64,000 nt of DNA. Origin: Solimonas fluminis. GTDB taxonomy: Bacteria > Pseudomonadota > Gammaproteobacteria > Nevskiales > Nevskiaceae. Positions 33,832-42,742 of the stretch are shown here, piece by piece. The translations under genes and the position numbers were made by a program. The notes below the pieces were generated by a model, which ran no database searches, had not been told where the DNA came from, and saw only the letters and a program-made list of their open reading frames with translations. Numbering within the stretch: position 1 is the stretch's first letter; every line of letters begins with the position of its first letter. The DNA is taken from contig NZ_PSNW01000003.1 of the NCBI RefSeq assembly GCF_002930645.1, positions 248,001 through 312,000 on the forward strand, written 5' to 3'.

Positions 33832-34156
33832 GGGCGACTCCGGTTGCGGCGGGCGGCAGCTTCGCCTTCCGTGCGGCGATGCGGGCCGTGATGGACTCGC
33901 GCCGGTCCGCCGGCAAGGCCGAATTGTCACGGCGCTGCACCCAGCCATCGTAGCGGCGGTACTGCGCCGCGGGAAAGCCGTTGCCGAGGCCACGCGGGCG
34001 GTGGTCGAAGAAGCCGCGCGGCCCGCCCCTGGAGCGGGGCTGGCCCGAGAGCCACGGCAGGGCCCGGCGCCCCGGCAGACGGCGCCACCACCAGGCGACG
34101 GGATAGACCGCGATGGCGGCGAACAGCACCAGGTCGACGGCGGTCCGGGAGGCCAT
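33824..34156 (-). CDS. Small membrane-anchored protein, iron-uptake operon
   Basis: 110 residues. One N-terminal helix (VDLVLFAAIAVYPVAWWW) and a basic, Arg-rich cytoplasmic tail. It overlaps the PNPOx-like start by 8 nt and follows the TonB receptor by 10 nt, so it is co-transcribed. No family is recognised. Confidence 0.6.
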   Translation of the reverse strand: MASRTAVDLVLFAAIAVYPVAWWWRRLPGRRALPWLSGQPRSRGGPRGFFDHRPRGLGNGFPAAQYRRYDGWVQRRDNSALPADRRESITARIAARKAKLPPAATGVAHD

Positions 34157-34166
34157 GCGCGTCGGC

Positions 34167-36452
34167 TCAGAACTGGAATTCGAGGCCGCCCAGCAGGCGG
34201 CGGCCATACCCCAGCGCGGCCACTGCATCGCCGCGCAGCGCGGTGGTGTTGGCATCCAGCCGGTAGTCGCGGTCGGCCAGGTTGCTGCCGTTGAAGAACA
34301 GGCCCAGGCCGCGGTAGTGCCAGCGCAGCGACAGATTGAGCAGGGTATAGGCCGGAATCTGGTGATCGGAGCGGTTGTCGATCTGCGCCGAGGTCGCACC
34401 CACGCGCTGGGCCTCCGGCCGGATCAGCAGGTTCCGTATCGGCGCCCACTCCAGGGCCAGCGTCACGGAGTATTCGGGCGACTTCGGCAGCGGGTTGCCG
34501 CTGTAGTCCACCTCCTCGTTGCCCTCCTGCCGGACGAAGTCGACGAACTTGCCCTGGGCGATACCGAGGCTGCCGGTCAGGCGCAGGCTCTCGACGATGG
34601 AGGTTCCCAGCTCCAGTTCGCCACCGCGGATGCGCGAGCGGCCGGCGTTCTCGATGATCTGGCAGGTCAGCGGACCGACCGGGACCTGCATGTCGTCCCA
34701 GTCGGTGTGGAACAGGTTCAGCGCGAACTGCGTCTGACCGCCGCGCAGGCGGCCCTTGAACGACAGCTCGTAGTTGCGCGTACGTTCCGCGTCGAAGCTG
34801 TAGCGCTGCCCGCAGGCCAGGTGGTAACCATCGCCGCCGGGACGATAGCCCTCGGTGTAGGCGGCGCCGACGAAACCACCCTCGAACAGCTCGTAGCTGA
34901 CCGCCGCCTTGGGCAGCACCGCCGAGAAGCTGCGGCTGACATCGGTTTCGCCGTCAGGCCCCAGCACGCCCGCGCCCTGCAGCAATGCCACGGCCGCTGC
35001 CGCAGCGGGATTGTCGCCGCCGAGGTCGTTGACCGAATGACGGCCGTTGCGCTCGTGATCCACGCGCAGGCCGGCGGTCAGGGTCAGGCGCTCGCGGGCC
35101 TGCCAGTCGACTTCGCCGAACAGGGCCTTGTTCTCGATGCGCGCCGGATTGTCCGACACCACCGTCACGCCGCCCAGGGGCAGCGTGCAGAGGATATCGA
35201 GCAGGCAGAGCTGGCTGGCATCCAGCAGGCCCGTCAAGGCGGTCAGGCCCGTCGAGTACTCGCCATCCTTGCCGTCGAAGTAGTACAGGCCCAGGGTGCC
35301 GCGCCAGGCCTCGCCGGTGAAGCTGGCGCGCAGTTCCTGCGAGAAGGAGCGCGAGTCCGCGACCTGTGCGATGTAGCCATCGTCCCGCTCGGTGTAGTCG
35401 ACGTCCAGGTGCAGCAGCGTATGGGAGCGCGCCCAGGCGCTGACCGCGCGCAGGGTCCAGTCCTGGCCCAGCCGCAGGCGCTGGTCCAGCGAGTAGAGCC
35501 GGGCCTCGCCGTCGACCTCGCTGGGCTCGTCCGCGGTGGCGACACGCTCCGCCTCGCGCTCCTGCACGACGTAGCGGTTGCCGATCCTGCGGCGGTTGTC
35601 GGCGATGCCGGCAAGCACCTCGTAGGGGCCGTCGGCACCCAAAGGCGTGAGCTTGGCGCGCAGGCGGGTGCCGCGGCTGCGATCGCCGGCCCAGTCGTCC
35701 TCGTCGCGGGTTTCGTTGCGGATCTCGCCGTCGCTGCTGCGGTAGTCGGTGACCAGGCGGATCGCCAGCCGGTCCGGCCACAGGGTGGCGCCGAACGCCG
35801 CGGCGCCTTGCAGGGTATTGTCGTTGCCGGCACCCAGCCGCCCGCGGAACTCGGGAATGAAGCGGCCCTCCACCTGCGGCTCCACGGTGTTGATGACCAC
35901 CGCGCCCGCCATGGCGTTGCGGCCCTGGCTGGTGGATTGCGGACCGCGGAAGACCTCGACCTGGTCGAGATCGAAGGCCGAGAGGTCCGCAAAGCCCATG
36001 GCCCCGCGCGGCAGGCCGACGCCGTCGACCACGATGGTGGTGGCGGTACCGTAGATCGTGCCGGCACCGACCAGGCTGGCACCGTAGCTGCCGATGCCGC
36101 GCATGCTGACGGTGCTGAGCCCCAGTTCGCTGTCATGCCAGCCGGCGTTGGGAGTGGAGCGGATCACGTCGTAGACATCGCGTGCGCTGCTGCGCTCGAT
36201 CTCCGCCCCGGTCTTCACGCCCACGCTGGCGGTGGTGCGCTCGGCCTCGCGCTTCAGCAATTCGCCGGTGACCACGATGGTTTCCAGCCGGACCGCCTCG
36301 GGCGGGGGCTCAGGAGTCGCGGGAACCGGCGTGGGCTCCTGCTGCAGGGGGATCGTCTGCAGGGTGCCCGCCTCGCCGGCGGGCTGCGCCTGCGCCATGC
36401 CGGTGATCACCAGCGCCGCCCAAGGCAGGCAGCGCAGCACGCTCGATCCCAT
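34167..36452 (-). CDS. TonB-dependent outer-membrane receptor
   Basis: 761 residues. A signal peptide (to about 22) is followed by a proline-rich linker, a TonB box-like ETIVVTGE, and a plug domain with VYDVIRSTPNAGWHDSELGL, SMRGIGSYGASLVGAG and QVEVFRGPQSTSQGRNAMAG. The rest is a beta-barrel ending in aromatic LLGGLEFQF. The plug/barrel type fits siderophore or haem-like ligands. The 35-bp palindrome 9 nt upstream of the start suggests iron-type control. First gene of a five-gene operon. Confidence 0.9.
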   Translation of the reverse strand: MGSSVLRCLPWAALVITGMAQAQPAGEAGTLQTIPLQQEPTPVPATPEPPPEAVRLETIVVTGELLKREAERTTASVGVKTGAEIERSSARDVYDVIRSTPNAGWHDSELGLSTVSMRGIGSYGASLVGAGTIYGTATTIVVDGVGLPRGAMGFADLSAFDLDQVEVFRGPQSTSQGRNAMAGAVVINTVEPQVEGRFIPEFRGRLGAGNDNTLQGAAAFGATLWPDRLAIRLVTDYRSSDGEIRNETRDEDDWAGDRSRGTRLRAKLTPLGADGPYEVLAGIADNRRRIGNRYVVQEREAERVATADEPSEVDGEARLYSLDQRLRLGQDWTLRAVSAWARSHTLLHLDVDYTERDDGYIAQVADSRSFSQELRASFTGEAWRGTLGLYYFDGKDGEYSTGLTALTGLLDASQLCLLDILCTLPLGGVTVVSDNPARIENKALFGEVDWQARERLTLTAGLRVDHERNGRHSVNDLGGDNPAAAAAVALLQGAGVLGPDGETDVSRSFSAVLPKAAVSYELFEGGFVGAAYTEGYRPGGDGYHLACGQRYSFDAERTRNYELSFKGRLRGGQTQFALNLFHTDWDDMQVPVGPLTCQIIENAGRSRIRGGELELGTSIVESLRLTGSLGIAQGKFVDFVRQEGNEEVDYSGNPLPKSPEYSVTLALEWAPIRNLLIRPEAQRVGATSAQIDNRSDHQIPAYTLLNLSLRWHYRGLGLFFNGSNLADRDYRLDANTTALRGDAVAALGYGRRLLGGLEFQF

Positions 36453-36460
36453 GGAATCCC

Positions 36461-36495
36461 CCGTTACAATTGATAATGCGTCTCAATTGTAACGG
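36461..36495. promoter_or_regulatory. 35-bp palindromic operator before the TonB receptor operon
   Basis: A perfect 13-bp inverted repeat CCGTTACAATTGA (36461-36473) / TCAATTGTAACGG (36483-36495) with a 9-nt spacer. Part of it (TGATAAT, 36471-36477) matches one Fur half-site but not the full Fur box, so Fur or a different regulator could bind. Confidence 0.65.
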
Positions 36496-36548
36496 AGTGG
36501 AGGGTCCGGGAGGCGGCCTGTCCTCCATGGATACATGGGAAATGCGGC

Positions 36549-37343
36549 TCAACCCGGCGAGTCGCCGTTGCTGGCGTAGTCCTGCATGCCCTCCCGGATG
36601 CGTTCGCGGCCCTGGCGGTCATCGCCATACGGCGCCGGCCCGTCCCAGCGTCCCCAGTCGGCGCGATAGAGGCCGGAAGCCTGCTGGGCCCAGCCGGCCC
36701 AGCGCAGCAGGACTTCCTCCGGCAGCCCCACGGAACGGCCGTGGGCGCCCCAGCCGCGGTTGGATTCGTCCAGCGTGCGCTGCGAGGTCGGCAGGGCGGC
36801 CAGCCCTAGCGTGGCGTAGTCGACACCGAAGCCGGCCATGCCGCGCCGCTCCAGGAACACCTTCTCCGGCGGCAGCCTAGGCCGCCGCACCTGCAGGCGC
36901 CGGCCGTCCCAGGCGAGGGTCACGCGGCTGCGCCCCTGGAACACCGCCACGGTGCTGCGCCCCTCCGGGCTGTCCACCACCACCTGGGTGGCATAGTCCA
37001 CGGTGGCGCCGCAGTTGCGCTCCACCACCGAGGCGCTGAGTCCGCCGCGGCGCAGGTCCACCCATTGCAGCAGGCGCTCGCCGCAGCTGCCGATCACCGT
37101 GTCGGTGCCGTTCCAGTTCAGGACCAGGCTGCGGCCGTCGGCCGATTCACGCAGGGAGTAGCGGTCAGGCCCCGCCGCGGCGATGTCCACCGCTGGCGCC
37201 GGCAGTGCGGCCTCCAGCACCGTCGCCAGCAGCAGGGCGACGGCTCCCGAAATGCCCGCGCTCAAGCCCGCACCGCCGTGCGCTGCACGGCCCCCCGGAT
37301 ATGCCCCATGACAGCCCCCGTCGTCCCGCCCTTCGCGGGACAT
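36549..37343 (-). CDS. Secreted or membrane-anchored protein of unknown function
   Basis: 264 residues from ATG 37343, or about 238 from TTG 37265, which would place the hydrophobic segment SGAVALLLATVLEAALPAPA at the N-terminus like a signal peptide. The mature part contains LVLNWNGTDTVIGSCGERL, a VERNCGATVDYATQVVV strand and many beta strands, with two Cys likely to pair. No characterised family is recognised. Start choice is uncertain. Confidence 0.55.
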   Translation of the reverse strand: MSREGRDDGGCHGAYPGGRAAHGGAGLSAGISGAVALLLATVLEAALPAPAVDIAAAGPDRYSLRESADGRSLVLNWNGTDTVIGSCGERLLQWVDLRRGGLSASVVERNCGATVDYATQVVVDSPEGRSTVAVFQGRSRVTLAWDGRRLQVRRPRLPPEKVFLERRGMAGFGVDYATLGLAALPTSQRTLDESNRGWGAHGRSVGLPEEVLLRWAGWAQQASGLYRADWGRWDGPAPYGDDRQGRERIREGMQDYASNGDSPG

Positions 37344-37691
37344 GCATGCTTACGATGCAGGAAGCGAACCACTGTTTCCGCGCGCTGGCGCACACCGCGC
37401 CGGCCTTGCAAATCGCCCATCCGAACCATGCCGCCGAACACCCCGGAACAAGCCCCGCCCCTGCCGCATCCACGGTAGCAAGGACTCCCGCCGTGGTGCG
37501 ACGCAGCCGATGACCGGGCGCCAGCAAGGGTTGCGCGGCGGACGGCCCGTCCGCGGGGGCCGCCCCCGCTGTCATGCTTAAGTCACATTTACCATCGACA
37601 CCCTGGTTGGCCTCCCCGGAGCAGGCCTAGAATGACTGTGCATAACCATATTCACGGAACGCTTTTCGTTCCGTAACCCAGGGAAATGACG
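37344..37691. promoter_or_regulatory. 348-nt upstream region of the beta-helix/cytochrome gene
   Basis: No gene is supported. An 8-bp hairpin ACGGAACG (37654-37661)/CGTTCCGT (37667-37674) with a CTTTT loop lies 17 nt before the ATG and could affect translation. A GC-rich palindrome GGACGGCCCGTCC is near 37537. AGGGA before the start acts as ribosome binding site. Confidence 0.45.
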
Positions 37692-40600
37692 ATGATTTTC
37701 AAAACCCCCCAGGTACGCGCGGCCTTGGCCGCAGCCCTTGCCCTGACCCTATTGGCCGGTTGCGGCAGCCGCAGCGATTCCGCTGGCGGCAGCAGCGGCG
37801 GCCCCAAGGAGGACATCGGCACGCGCAACGGCCGCACCTTCCTGATCAAGCCGGGCGAGAACGCCACGCGCGACATGGTGGCCGCCATGGTCCAGGCCGC
37901 CCCGGGCGACACCATCCAGTTCGACTGCGGCTACTTCGAGCTGAGCTCCTCCCTGAACCTGACCGACACCGAAGACGTGATGGTCAAGGGCTGCGGCAAG
38001 GACAAGACCGTCCTGTCGTTCAAGCACAACAACGCGCCGGAGGGCATCCTCGGCGTCAATGTCCACGGCCTGTTCATCCAGGACCTGACGGTGCTCGACA
38101 CCGGCGGCAACGGCATCGAGCTGCGCGGCGTGGACCATGCCTCGCTGCGCCGCGTGCGCGCCATCTGGTCGTCCAACGGCGGCCGCGAGAGCCCCACGCC
38201 GATCACCGGCGAGAACGCCTTCGCCAATGAGGCCCGGCTGCTGAACGTACCCTGCACCGACCCTGCGACCCAGCCCCCGGGCACCCCGCTGGGCGATACC
38301 ACCTCGCCGGACTACACCGTCAGCCCCAAGTCCGGCCGCTACGGCATCTACCCGGTCTCGTCCGAGAACATCCTGATCGAGGACTCCGAATCGGTCGGCG
38401 CTTCCGACGCCGGCATCTACGTCGGCCAGACCAACAACGCGATCATCCGCAACAGCCGCGCCGCCTTCAACGTCTTCGGCTTCGAGATCGAGAACGTCCG
38501 CGGCGGCGAGTACGACACCAACCTCGCCGAGTGCAACACCGGCGGCTTCCTGATCTACGACCTCGACGGCCTGCGCCAGTACGGCGACAGCTCGCGCATG
38601 CACGGGAACACCTCGCGCATGAACAACACCTACAACTTCACCTCGGGCGGCTTCGTCGGCAACGTGCCCTCGGGCAGCGGCATGATCACGCTGTCCTACG
38701 ACCGCATCGACGTCTTCAACAACGTCTTCGAGAAGAACAACACCGCCGGCATCATCCACGCCAGCTACGAGCTGTTCCCGGAAGGCCTGGGCCGTCCGGT
38801 GGAAAACCGCATCGACTGGTACACCGAAGGCCTCCACATCTGGGGCAACACCTTCCGCGAGAACGGCAACAAGCTGCCCGTGCCGAGTGTCGGCGACCTG
38901 ATCAACGGCGACGTCGCGCGCCTGCTGCCGGTGCTGATCGGCCTGAAGAACACCGCCGCCTGCTTGAACCCGCTGAACTTCCAGCACTGCCTGGGTGCCG
39001 GCGCGCTGGGCTACCGCGGCGCCCACATCATGTGGGACGGCCTGCTCGACACCTGGTCCGACTGCCCCTACCCGCTGGATGCCAACGGCAACAAGGTGCC
39101 GGCCGACAACCGCGGCAAGCCGCAGTTGGGCAGCGAGCACCCGAACCCCGAGTGCCACTACAACCAGTACAAGTTCGACAAGGAAAGCCACGAGCGCATC
39201 GTCCCCGACTGGTGGGCCTCCTGCATCGACGACGACAACGTCTTCGAGGGCCGCGGCGCCCGCTTCGCCAATTTCCACGGCCTCAAGGGCTTGGAACTGG
39301 TGATCGCCGCCGCCACCGCCGATCCCAGCAACCCCGCCGGCCTGATCGGCAACGTGCTGACGGGCCTGACCGCCACCGACCTGACCCAGCTGGCCTCCAG
39401 CTACGACATCAAGCCGCACCAGTGCGTGACGGCTTACGGCAAGAACCTGGAGAAGCTGCCGCCGGTGGTGATCTCCGAGTTCAAGCGCAGCGGCCAGTTC
39501 GACCCGGCCCCGAGCGACGCCGAGACCGCCAAGCTCTGCGGCGCCGGCAAGGCCGGCACCGTGAACTTCGCCGCCGCCGCGCGCGTGAACTGCCCGACGC
39601 TGGACCAGTACCAGCTGTTCGCCAACGCGCAGGACCCGCGCAGCGCGCCCAACGGCCGCGGCACGCCGTTCTCGCTGAACAGCAAGCTGTTCTCCGACTA
39701 CTCGGTGAAGTACCGCCAGGTCTTCATCCCCGAAGGCAAGACCGCCACCTACCATGACGCCAAGGAAGGCGGCGCGGTGACCGGCGCCAACATGACCTTC
39801 GACTTCCCCGTGGGCACGGTGATCGCCAAGACCTTCACCTTCGCCGACGAGGCCGCGGGTACCGAAGTGCCGGTGGAAACGCGCCTGCTGATCAAGCGCG
39901 TCAACTCCAAGGGCGCCGTGCGCTGGGTGGGCCTGCCGTACATCTGGGAAGACGTGGACGGCAAGCGCGTCGCCAAGCTCGCGCTGGGCGGCGGCACGGC
40001 CTCGGTCCACTGGAAGACCACCGATGTCGATTCCGGCGTGACCCATACCGGCTCGACCCCGAGCTACCTGATCCCGAACGGCAACCAGTGCCTCAGCTGC
40101 CACTCCCGCGAGGATGGCGAGCCGGGCGCCGCACCGATCGGCCTGAAGGCGCGCTTCCTCAACAAGCCCTACCGTCCGGAGTCCAACTTCGTGAAGTCGG
40201 CGCCGCATGCGGTGACCGGCCACAACCAGATCGACTGGTGGTGCAGCAACGGCCTGCTGGCCGGCTGCCCCTCCGACCGCGGCCTGGACCCGGTGACGCA
40301 GATCGCCACCAAGCTGGAACGCATCCCGGCCTTCAACAAGCCCGGCGACGCCGGCTACCCGGCCGGCTCCGGAGAGGACATCGAGGCCCGCGCCCGCGCC
40401 TGGATCGAAGTGAACTGCCAGCACTGCCACAACGTGCGCGGCTTCGCCGCCAGCACCGGCCTGTACCTCGACTCCATCCGCAAGGTCGACAGCACCTACG
40501 GCATCTGCAAGCGCCCGACCGCCACCGGCCGCGAAGGCACCGATGAGGGTCGCCGCTTCCACGACATCAACCCGGGCAACCTGGACGACTCGATCCTGCC

Positions 40601-40766
40601 CTTCCGCATCGGCCCGACGGCGACCACCCCGGCCGCCCGCATGCCGCCGCTGGCGCGCAGCGTGGTCGACGAGGAAGGCTACGCCCTGGTCAGCCAGTGG
40701 ATCCGCGACGTGGTCGTGGTGGACGAGGCCAAGTACCCGGGCTCGTCGAGCTGCGGCGAGAACTGA
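37692..40766 (+). CDS. Lipoprotein fusion: parallel beta-helix domain + SO2930-type di-haem cytochrome c domain
   Basis: 1024 residues. The signal peptide ends in lipobox L-A-G-C (ALTLLAGCGS). Residues ~50-420 form a right-handed beta-helix with the family string EDSESVGASDAGIYVGQTNN and NTGGFLIYDLDGL. Residues ~640-1015 match the di-haem domain family: SKLFSDYSVKYR, FDFPVGTVIAKTF, first haem motif C800-L-S-C-H804, and second C909-Q-H-C-H913. In other genomes I recall these as two adjacent genes. Here they are one frame with no stop between. The protein would be anchored in the outer or inner membrane. AGGGA supports ATG 37692 rather than 37686. Confidence 0.87.
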   Translation: MIFKTPQVRAALAAALALTLLAGCGSRSDSAGGSSGGPKEDIGTRNGRTFLIKPGENATRDMVAAMVQAAPGDTIQFDCGYFELSSSLNLTDTEDVMVKGCGKDKTVLSFKHNNAPEGILGVNVHGLFIQDLTVLDTGGNGIELRGVDHASLRRVRAIWSSNGGRESPTPITGENAFANEARLLNVPCTDPATQPPGTPLGDTTSPDYTVSPKSGRYGIYPVSSENILIEDSESVGASDAGIYVGQTNNAIIRNSRAAFNVFGFEIENVRGGEYDTNLAECNTGGFLIYDLDGLRQYGDSSRMHGNTSRMNNTYNFTSGGFVGNVPSGSGMITLSYDRIDVFNNVFEKNNTAGIIHASYELFPEGLGRPVENRIDWYTEGLHIWGNTFRENGNKLPVPSVGDLINGDVARLLPVLIGLKNTAACLNPLNFQHCLGAGALGYRGAHIMWDGLLDTWSDCPYPLDANGNKVPADNRGKPQLGSEHPNPECHYNQYKFDKESHERIVPDWWASCIDDDNVFEGRGARFANFHGLKGLELVIAAATADPSNPAGLIGNVLTGLTATDLTQLASSYDIKPHQCVTAYGKNLEKLPPVVISEFKRSGQFDPAPSDAETAKLCGAGKAGTVNFAAAARVNCPTLDQYQLFANAQDPRSAPNGRGTPFSLNSKLFSDYSVKYRQVFIPEGKTATYHDAKEGGAVTGANMTFDFPVGTVIAKTFTFADEAAGTEVPVETRLLIKRVNSKGAVRWVGLPYIWEDVDGKRVAKLALGGGTASVHWKTTDVDSGVTHTGSTPSYLIPNGNQCLSCHSREDGEPGAAPIGLKARFLNKPYRPESNFVKSAPHAVTGHNQIDWWCSNGLLAGCPSDRGLDPVTQIATKLERIPAFNKPGDAGYPAGSGEDIEARARAWIEVNCQHCHNVRGFAASTGLYLDSIRKVDSTYGICKRPTATGREGTDEGRRFHDINPGNLDDSILPFRIGPTATTPAARMPPLARSVVDEEGYALVSQWIRDVVVVDEAKYPGSSSCGEN

Positions 40767-40791
40767 GCGGCATCGCGGTACTCCCGTCCCG

Positions 40792-40815
40792 AAAGGCCCG
40801 CGCAAGCGGGCCTTT
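40792..40815 (+). terminator. Rho-independent terminator after the fusion gene
   Basis: AAAGGCCCGC (40792-40801) pairs with GCGGGCCTTT (40806-40815) across GCAA, followed by a pyrimidine-rich run. A GNRA-type loop and 10-bp stem make this a strong terminator. Confidence 0.85.
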
Positions 40816-40939
40816 CTCTTTCTTCCTGCCGCAAGGACCTGACAGTTCGATCAGGTTGCAGCGCCCCAAGCAGCGGCGCATTCTCCGTTCCAGGGGGCTG
40901 TACCAAAATCCGTCACCAGCAAAAATCAAGGGGCTGGGA

Positions 40940-41437
40940 ATGGGCGTCGTCGGGGGAAGCATGAGCCGTCGGTCGTTCCTGGGCGCAGCGCTTGCGTCCG
41001 GCGCGGGCCTTGCGCTGCCGGGCTGCTTCCTGAGTTGCCGCCCTAGAGCGATATGCCCCGGTTCCCCCTTGGTGAGCCGCCTGGGTGCGCCACTGACGAT
41101 TGACGCGCACTGTCACGTCTTCAATGGCAGCGACCTCCAGATCAAGGAATTCCTTTCCCGGGTTGCCGTCCGCCAGCGCGGCGCACTTGGCATTGGTGTG
41201 CGTGCCATCGGCGGCTTGCTCGAAACACTCGCCTGGAACGGCGCCCCCGATGGAGATCGCGAACTCGAGATGCTCGCCTCGCTGGAGAAGCAGCTCGCGC
41301 AATGCGGCGATGCTGAATTCGCAAATCAGATCGAGCACTACGGCGAGCTCCAGTACACGGTCGCCCGCAACGAATTGCACGAAAGGAACTCTGTGAAAAA
41401 TCCGTACTGGATGGTCAAGATCGACAAGATGACCTGA
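40940..41437 (+). pseudogene. Truncated amidohydrolase (N-terminal part only)
   Basis: 165 codons. A twin-arginine type leader (MSRRSFLGAALASGAGL, start possibly 40961) with a Cys cluster is followed by LTIDAHCHVFNGSDLQIKEF, the metal-binding start of an amidohydrolase (HxH). Related proteins are, from memory, over 500 residues with further His and Asp ligands. Here the frame stops after about 115 residues of enzyme. No continuing match is visible before the next gene at 41484. Either a broken gene or a short derived form. Confidence 0.6.
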
Positions 41438-41483
41438 CATCCAGGTGCTTCAGAAAGGGCCGGGGGCCCGCTAGGGGGCTGGA

Positions 41484-42686
41484 GTGCCGCTATACATCTG
41501 CCTGCTGTGGCTGCTGCTGCTGGGTGCGGGGATCGGCTATTTGCTGGGATGGCTGCTGAATCGCCGTGACGACGCACCCGAACAGACTGATCCGCCGCCA
41601 ACTCCGCCGCCTTGCCCGCATCCCTGCATCCTTGGCCTGACGCCCGCATGCGCAAAGGCCCTGGGTGAATGCGCTCGCCCCCTGCACCTTATGCAGATGA
41701 GGCCGGAGTGCATCGAACGAAAGCTCTGGCCGGCCTTCCGCGACAACCCTTGCGACATGCCGCGCAGGGACATCTATGAAAGCTGGCCCGAACAGGCCCG
41801 GCTGATCTGCGACGCCGACTTCGAGGCCTTGCGCGAGCTGCAGGCGATCCTGATTGGACCTCGCAACGATTCCCCTTCTGAGGCCCAGGCTCGCCCTCGC
41901 CTTGCCGAAGGAGGATTTGCGGACGTCGCGAACCTCGCCATCGTCGCCATCCTGCTTCTGGCGGGCCTCATTGCCCTGTACTGGTTTGCCTATTGCGGCG
42001 CCTGCGACCGACCCCTTCTCGTCGAGCGCATCCCCTACGTGGTTCGCGTGCCTGTGGATGTGCAAGTGCCGCCGGCGATCGTTTCGATCCCCTCCGAGGT
42101 GCTGTTCGAGTACGATCGCGCGGATCTCGGCGAACTGCAGCAGGCGCGTGCGCTGGATACGCTGGAGCAGCGCCTGTCCAGCTATTCCAAGATCAAGGTG
42201 ACCAGCATCCGCGGTTATTCCGATCCCATCGGCGGCTATTGCTATAACGAGGAACTGTCGCAGCGGCGAGCGAACGTCGCGCGTGCGCTCATTGGCAGGC
42301 TCGCAGAGCGCGGCGCTATCGAAATCGAGCTCGCTTCGGACATCGTCGTGGAAGCGGGATATCCCGAGAAGTCCGCAATGCCTTTGTGGAATCACTGCCT
42401 CGACAGCCACCAACTGCGGCATCCCGCATCCGAGCGTCCGCTGACGAATCAGCGGCAGAAGGGAGCCCCGGTCAGGACCTGCAGCGTCGAACCCTCGCCA
42501 CCCTACCCGGATCTGTATCTCGCGCCGATAGATCCCGCCGGACTCAAGGCCAGGGAACTGGCCTTGAGGGCGGCACACCAGCGTAACCTCATCGGTTGCC
42601 TATCACCCATGCGGCGCGTCGATATCGGCATCGACGGCACGCTCCGCCTCCCCGCCGACACCAGGATCACGCCGGCCAAGCACTAG
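41484..42686 (+). CDS. Membrane protein with C-terminal OmpA-like peptidoglycan-binding domain
   Basis: 400 residues from a GTG start. First membrane helix at residues 3-25, a Pro-rich stretch and a Cys-rich region (PCPHPCILGLTPACAKALGE), a second helix near 152-172, then an OmpA-like domain with VLFEYDRADLGELQQA and NEELSQRRANVARAL (near 255). It could tether the machinery to peptidoglycan. The long C-terminal part after residue 310 is unassigned. It ends 56 nt before the giant gene and is probably in the same operon. Confidence 0.75.
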   Translation: MPLYICLLWLLLLGAGIGYLLGWLLNRRDDAPEQTDPPPTPPPCPHPCILGLTPACAKALGECARPLHLMQMRPECIERKLWPAFRDNPCDMPRRDIYESWPEQARLICDADFEALRELQAILIGPRNDSPSEAQARPRLAEGGFADVANLAIVAILLLAGLIALYWFAYCGACDRPLLVERIPYVVRVPVDVQVPPAIVSIPSEVLFEYDRADLGELQQARALDTLEQRLSSYSKIKVTSIRGYSDPIGGYCYNEELSQRRANVARALIGRLAERGAIEIELASDIVVEAGYPEKSAMPLWNHCLDSHQLRHPASERPLTNQRQKGAPVRTCSVEPSPPYPDLYLAPIDPAGLKARELALRAAHQRNLIGCLSPMRRVDIGIDGTLRLPADTRITPAKH

Positions 42687-42742
42687 CGGATGCCTCAGGC
42701 TCAGGGATCGTATCCATCAGCAGGAATCACGGGCAGCACGAC

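Noticed and set aside
37654-37674. ACGGAACG...CGTTCCGT hairpin resembling phage operator half-sites
   Set aside because: The half-sites are spaced too far apart (9 nt versus 0-4 in the phage sites) and lie far from any phage gene.
37749-40805. A long open minus-strand frame (over 1000 codons) opposite the beta-helix/cytochrome gene
   Set aside because: Its product is Val/Ala/Gly-rich low-complexity sequence without motifs. High third-position GC on the real strand produces such mirrors.
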